This document shows positions 4,788-5,735 of a DNA stretch of 5,735 nucleotides, piece after piece. A model generated the notes under the pieces. The model was given only the letters and a program-made list of their open reading frames with translations. It did no database searches and had not been told where the DNA came from. Origin of the DNA: Spirochaetaceae bacterium (lineage in GTDB: Bacteria; Spirochaetota; Spirochaetia; SZUA-6; Fen-1364); contig PLNO01000243.1 in NCBI GenBank assembly GCA_003141795.1, forward strand, positions 5,497 to 11,231, read 5' to 3'. How positions within the stretch are numbered: the first letter of the stretch is position 1; the number at the start of each line of letters is the position of its first letter. The position numbers and the translations under genes were made by a program.

Positions 4788-5735
4788 ATGGAGGCGCGGT
4801 ACCTGGCGTTCGATCTCGGCGGAAGCGGTGGCAAGCTGATGCTCTGCCTGTTCGACGGTGAGCATATCGCTCTGGAAGAGGTCCACAGGTTCGACAACGA
4901 GCCCGTTGCCGCACGTGATTGCCTGTACTGGGATCTCTGGTCCCTCTATCGAGAGCTGAACGTCGGCGTCCGCAAGGCGTTCGAACGCACGGGCGGCATA
5001 CGATCGATCGGGCTCGATTCCTTCGCCAATGATCACGCCTTCATCGATGCCCGGGGGGAGCTTCTCACGCCTCTTCGCTGCTACAGGGACAAACGAACCG
5101 TGCGTCACGCGCAGGATATCTACGCCGCCATTTCCGCGCAGAGGCTCTACGAGATCACCGGCAACCAGGTGGCGCCGTTCAACACGCTCATGCAGCTCGC
5201 CTCGATGCGCCTGGCCGGCCAGGGTCACATCCTCGACAACGCGCACAAGCTCCTCTTCACCCCGGACCTCCTCGTCAATCTCATGACAGGGGCCGAGGTG
5301 GCGGAGTACACGATCAGCTCGGTGAGCCAGATGTTCGATTTTACGCGGAACGACTGGAGCGACGAGATCCTCGATGCCTTCCAGATTCCCCGAAGGCTTT
5401 TCGCCCCGATCGTCGCGTCAGGGACGATGGTCGGGCGGACGAGCTCTTCCTACAACTACGAGCTCGGCATCCGCGGCCTCGACGTGGTGGCGGTGTGCGA
5501 GCACGATACCGCCTCCGCCTTTCTCTCGGCGCCCTCGGAGGGCGAGCGCGCCGTCATCAGTAGCGGAACGTGGTCTCTCGTCGGGACCGAGGTCCCCTCA
5601 CCGATCATCACGGAGGAAGGCTTTCGGAACAACATCGCCAATGAAGGCGGGCTTCCGGGCCGGCACAGGCTTCTCCGCAATGTGATGGGCCTGTGGATCC
5701 TCCAGGAGCTGCGGAGGGAGCGCGCGTCGCACGGT
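4788..5735 (+). CDS. FGGY carbohydrate kinase, rhamnulokinase-like (3' end outside window)
   Basis: An open frame of 316 codons runs to the window edge without a stop. Rhamnulokinases have about 480-490 residues, so roughly a third is missing only because the window ends. Visible are the N-terminal phosphate loop FDLGGSGGKLML (8-19), GLDS...D82 (75-82), PLRCYRDKRT (95-104), the catalytic-base motif CEHDTASAF (D240), the ATP-binding SSGTWSLVGTE (258-268) and NNIANEGG...LLRNVMGLWILQE (281-307), a strong rhamnulokinase fingerprint. The reaction is ATP-dependent phosphorylation of a ketose, at C1 in RhaB, giving a substrate for the neighbouring class II aldolase. The pocket motif normally written DTWGVDF is DSFANDH here (77-83), so rhamnulose may not be the substrate. 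ATG 4788 is five bases after the DeoR stop. An in-frame GTG at 4779 overlapping that stop is an alternative start. Neither has a clear ribosome site. Confidence 0.9.
   Translation, partial: MEARYLAFDLGGSGGKLMLCLFDGEHIALEEVHRFDNEPVAARDCLYWDLWSLYRELNVGVRKAFERTGGIRSIGLDSFANDHAFIDARGELLTPLRCYRDKRTVRHAQDIYAAISAQRLYEITGNQVAPFNTLMQLASMRLAGQGHILDNAHKLLFTPDLLVNLMTGAEVAEYTISSVSQMFDFTRNDWSDEILDAFQIPRRLFAPIVASGTMVGRTSSSYNYELGIRGLDVVAVCEHDTASAFLSAPSEGERAVISSGTWSLVGTEVPSPIITEEGFRNNIANEGGLPGRHRLLRNVMGLWILQELRRERASHG

Noticed and set aside
1..5735. CRISPR array, insertion sequence, phage or defence genes
   Set aside because: No spaced direct repeats, terminal inverted repeats, transposase, integrase or defence-like domains were seen on either strand.

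Overview
The window is a compact bacterial catabolic operon on the + strand, preceded by a tRNA gene. Coding DNA is GC-rich with mostly G/C third positions, while the control region ahead of the operon (about 250-330) is AT-rich. The tRNA gene does not encode the 3' CCA, and Shine-Dalgarno sites are strong. These traits fit a GC-rich Gram-positive, perhaps an actinomycete-class gut anaerobe such as Coriobacteriia, but that placement is a low-confidence inference and no marker gene is present.

Layout: 1-111 holds no gene I can identify, but it ends with a good sigma70-type promoter. A tRNA-Val(GAC) gene lies at 112-186, followed by a hairpin with a short T run (217-246) that may be its terminator. 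The region 247-343 carries an inverted repeat that looks like an operator, a probable promoter and a strong ribosome binding site. Six tightly packed genes follow: a zinc-dependent medium-chain dehydrogenase (344-1411), a xylose-isomerase-like TIM-barrel isomerase/epimerase (1428-2420), a PfkB-family kinase of the 1-phosphofructokinase/tagatose-6-phosphate kinase type (2417-3352), a class II fuculose-phosphate-type aldolase (3402-4007), a DeoR-family regulator (4009-4782), and an FGGY kinase closest to rhamnulokinase (4788 to beyond the window end). Junctions are an ATGA overlap, gaps of 1, 5 and 16 bases, and one 49-base gap that can fold into two hairpins.

Working model (inference): a polyol or sugar is oxidised by the dehydrogenase and rearranged by the TIM-barrel enzyme. 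The resulting ketose is phosphorylated by the FGGY kinase and split by the class II aldolase into dihydroxyacetone phosphate (or a related triose) and an aldehyde. The PfkB enzyme would add a phosphate to an intermediate or serve a side branch. The DeoR protein probably senses a phosphorylated intermediate and represses the promoter at 247-310. Every enzyme class is known, but this combination, with two kinases from different superfamilies and several altered signature motifs, does not match the standard rhamnose, fucose, tagatose or inositol operons that I know. The substrate is therefore unassigned. No transporter lies inside the window.
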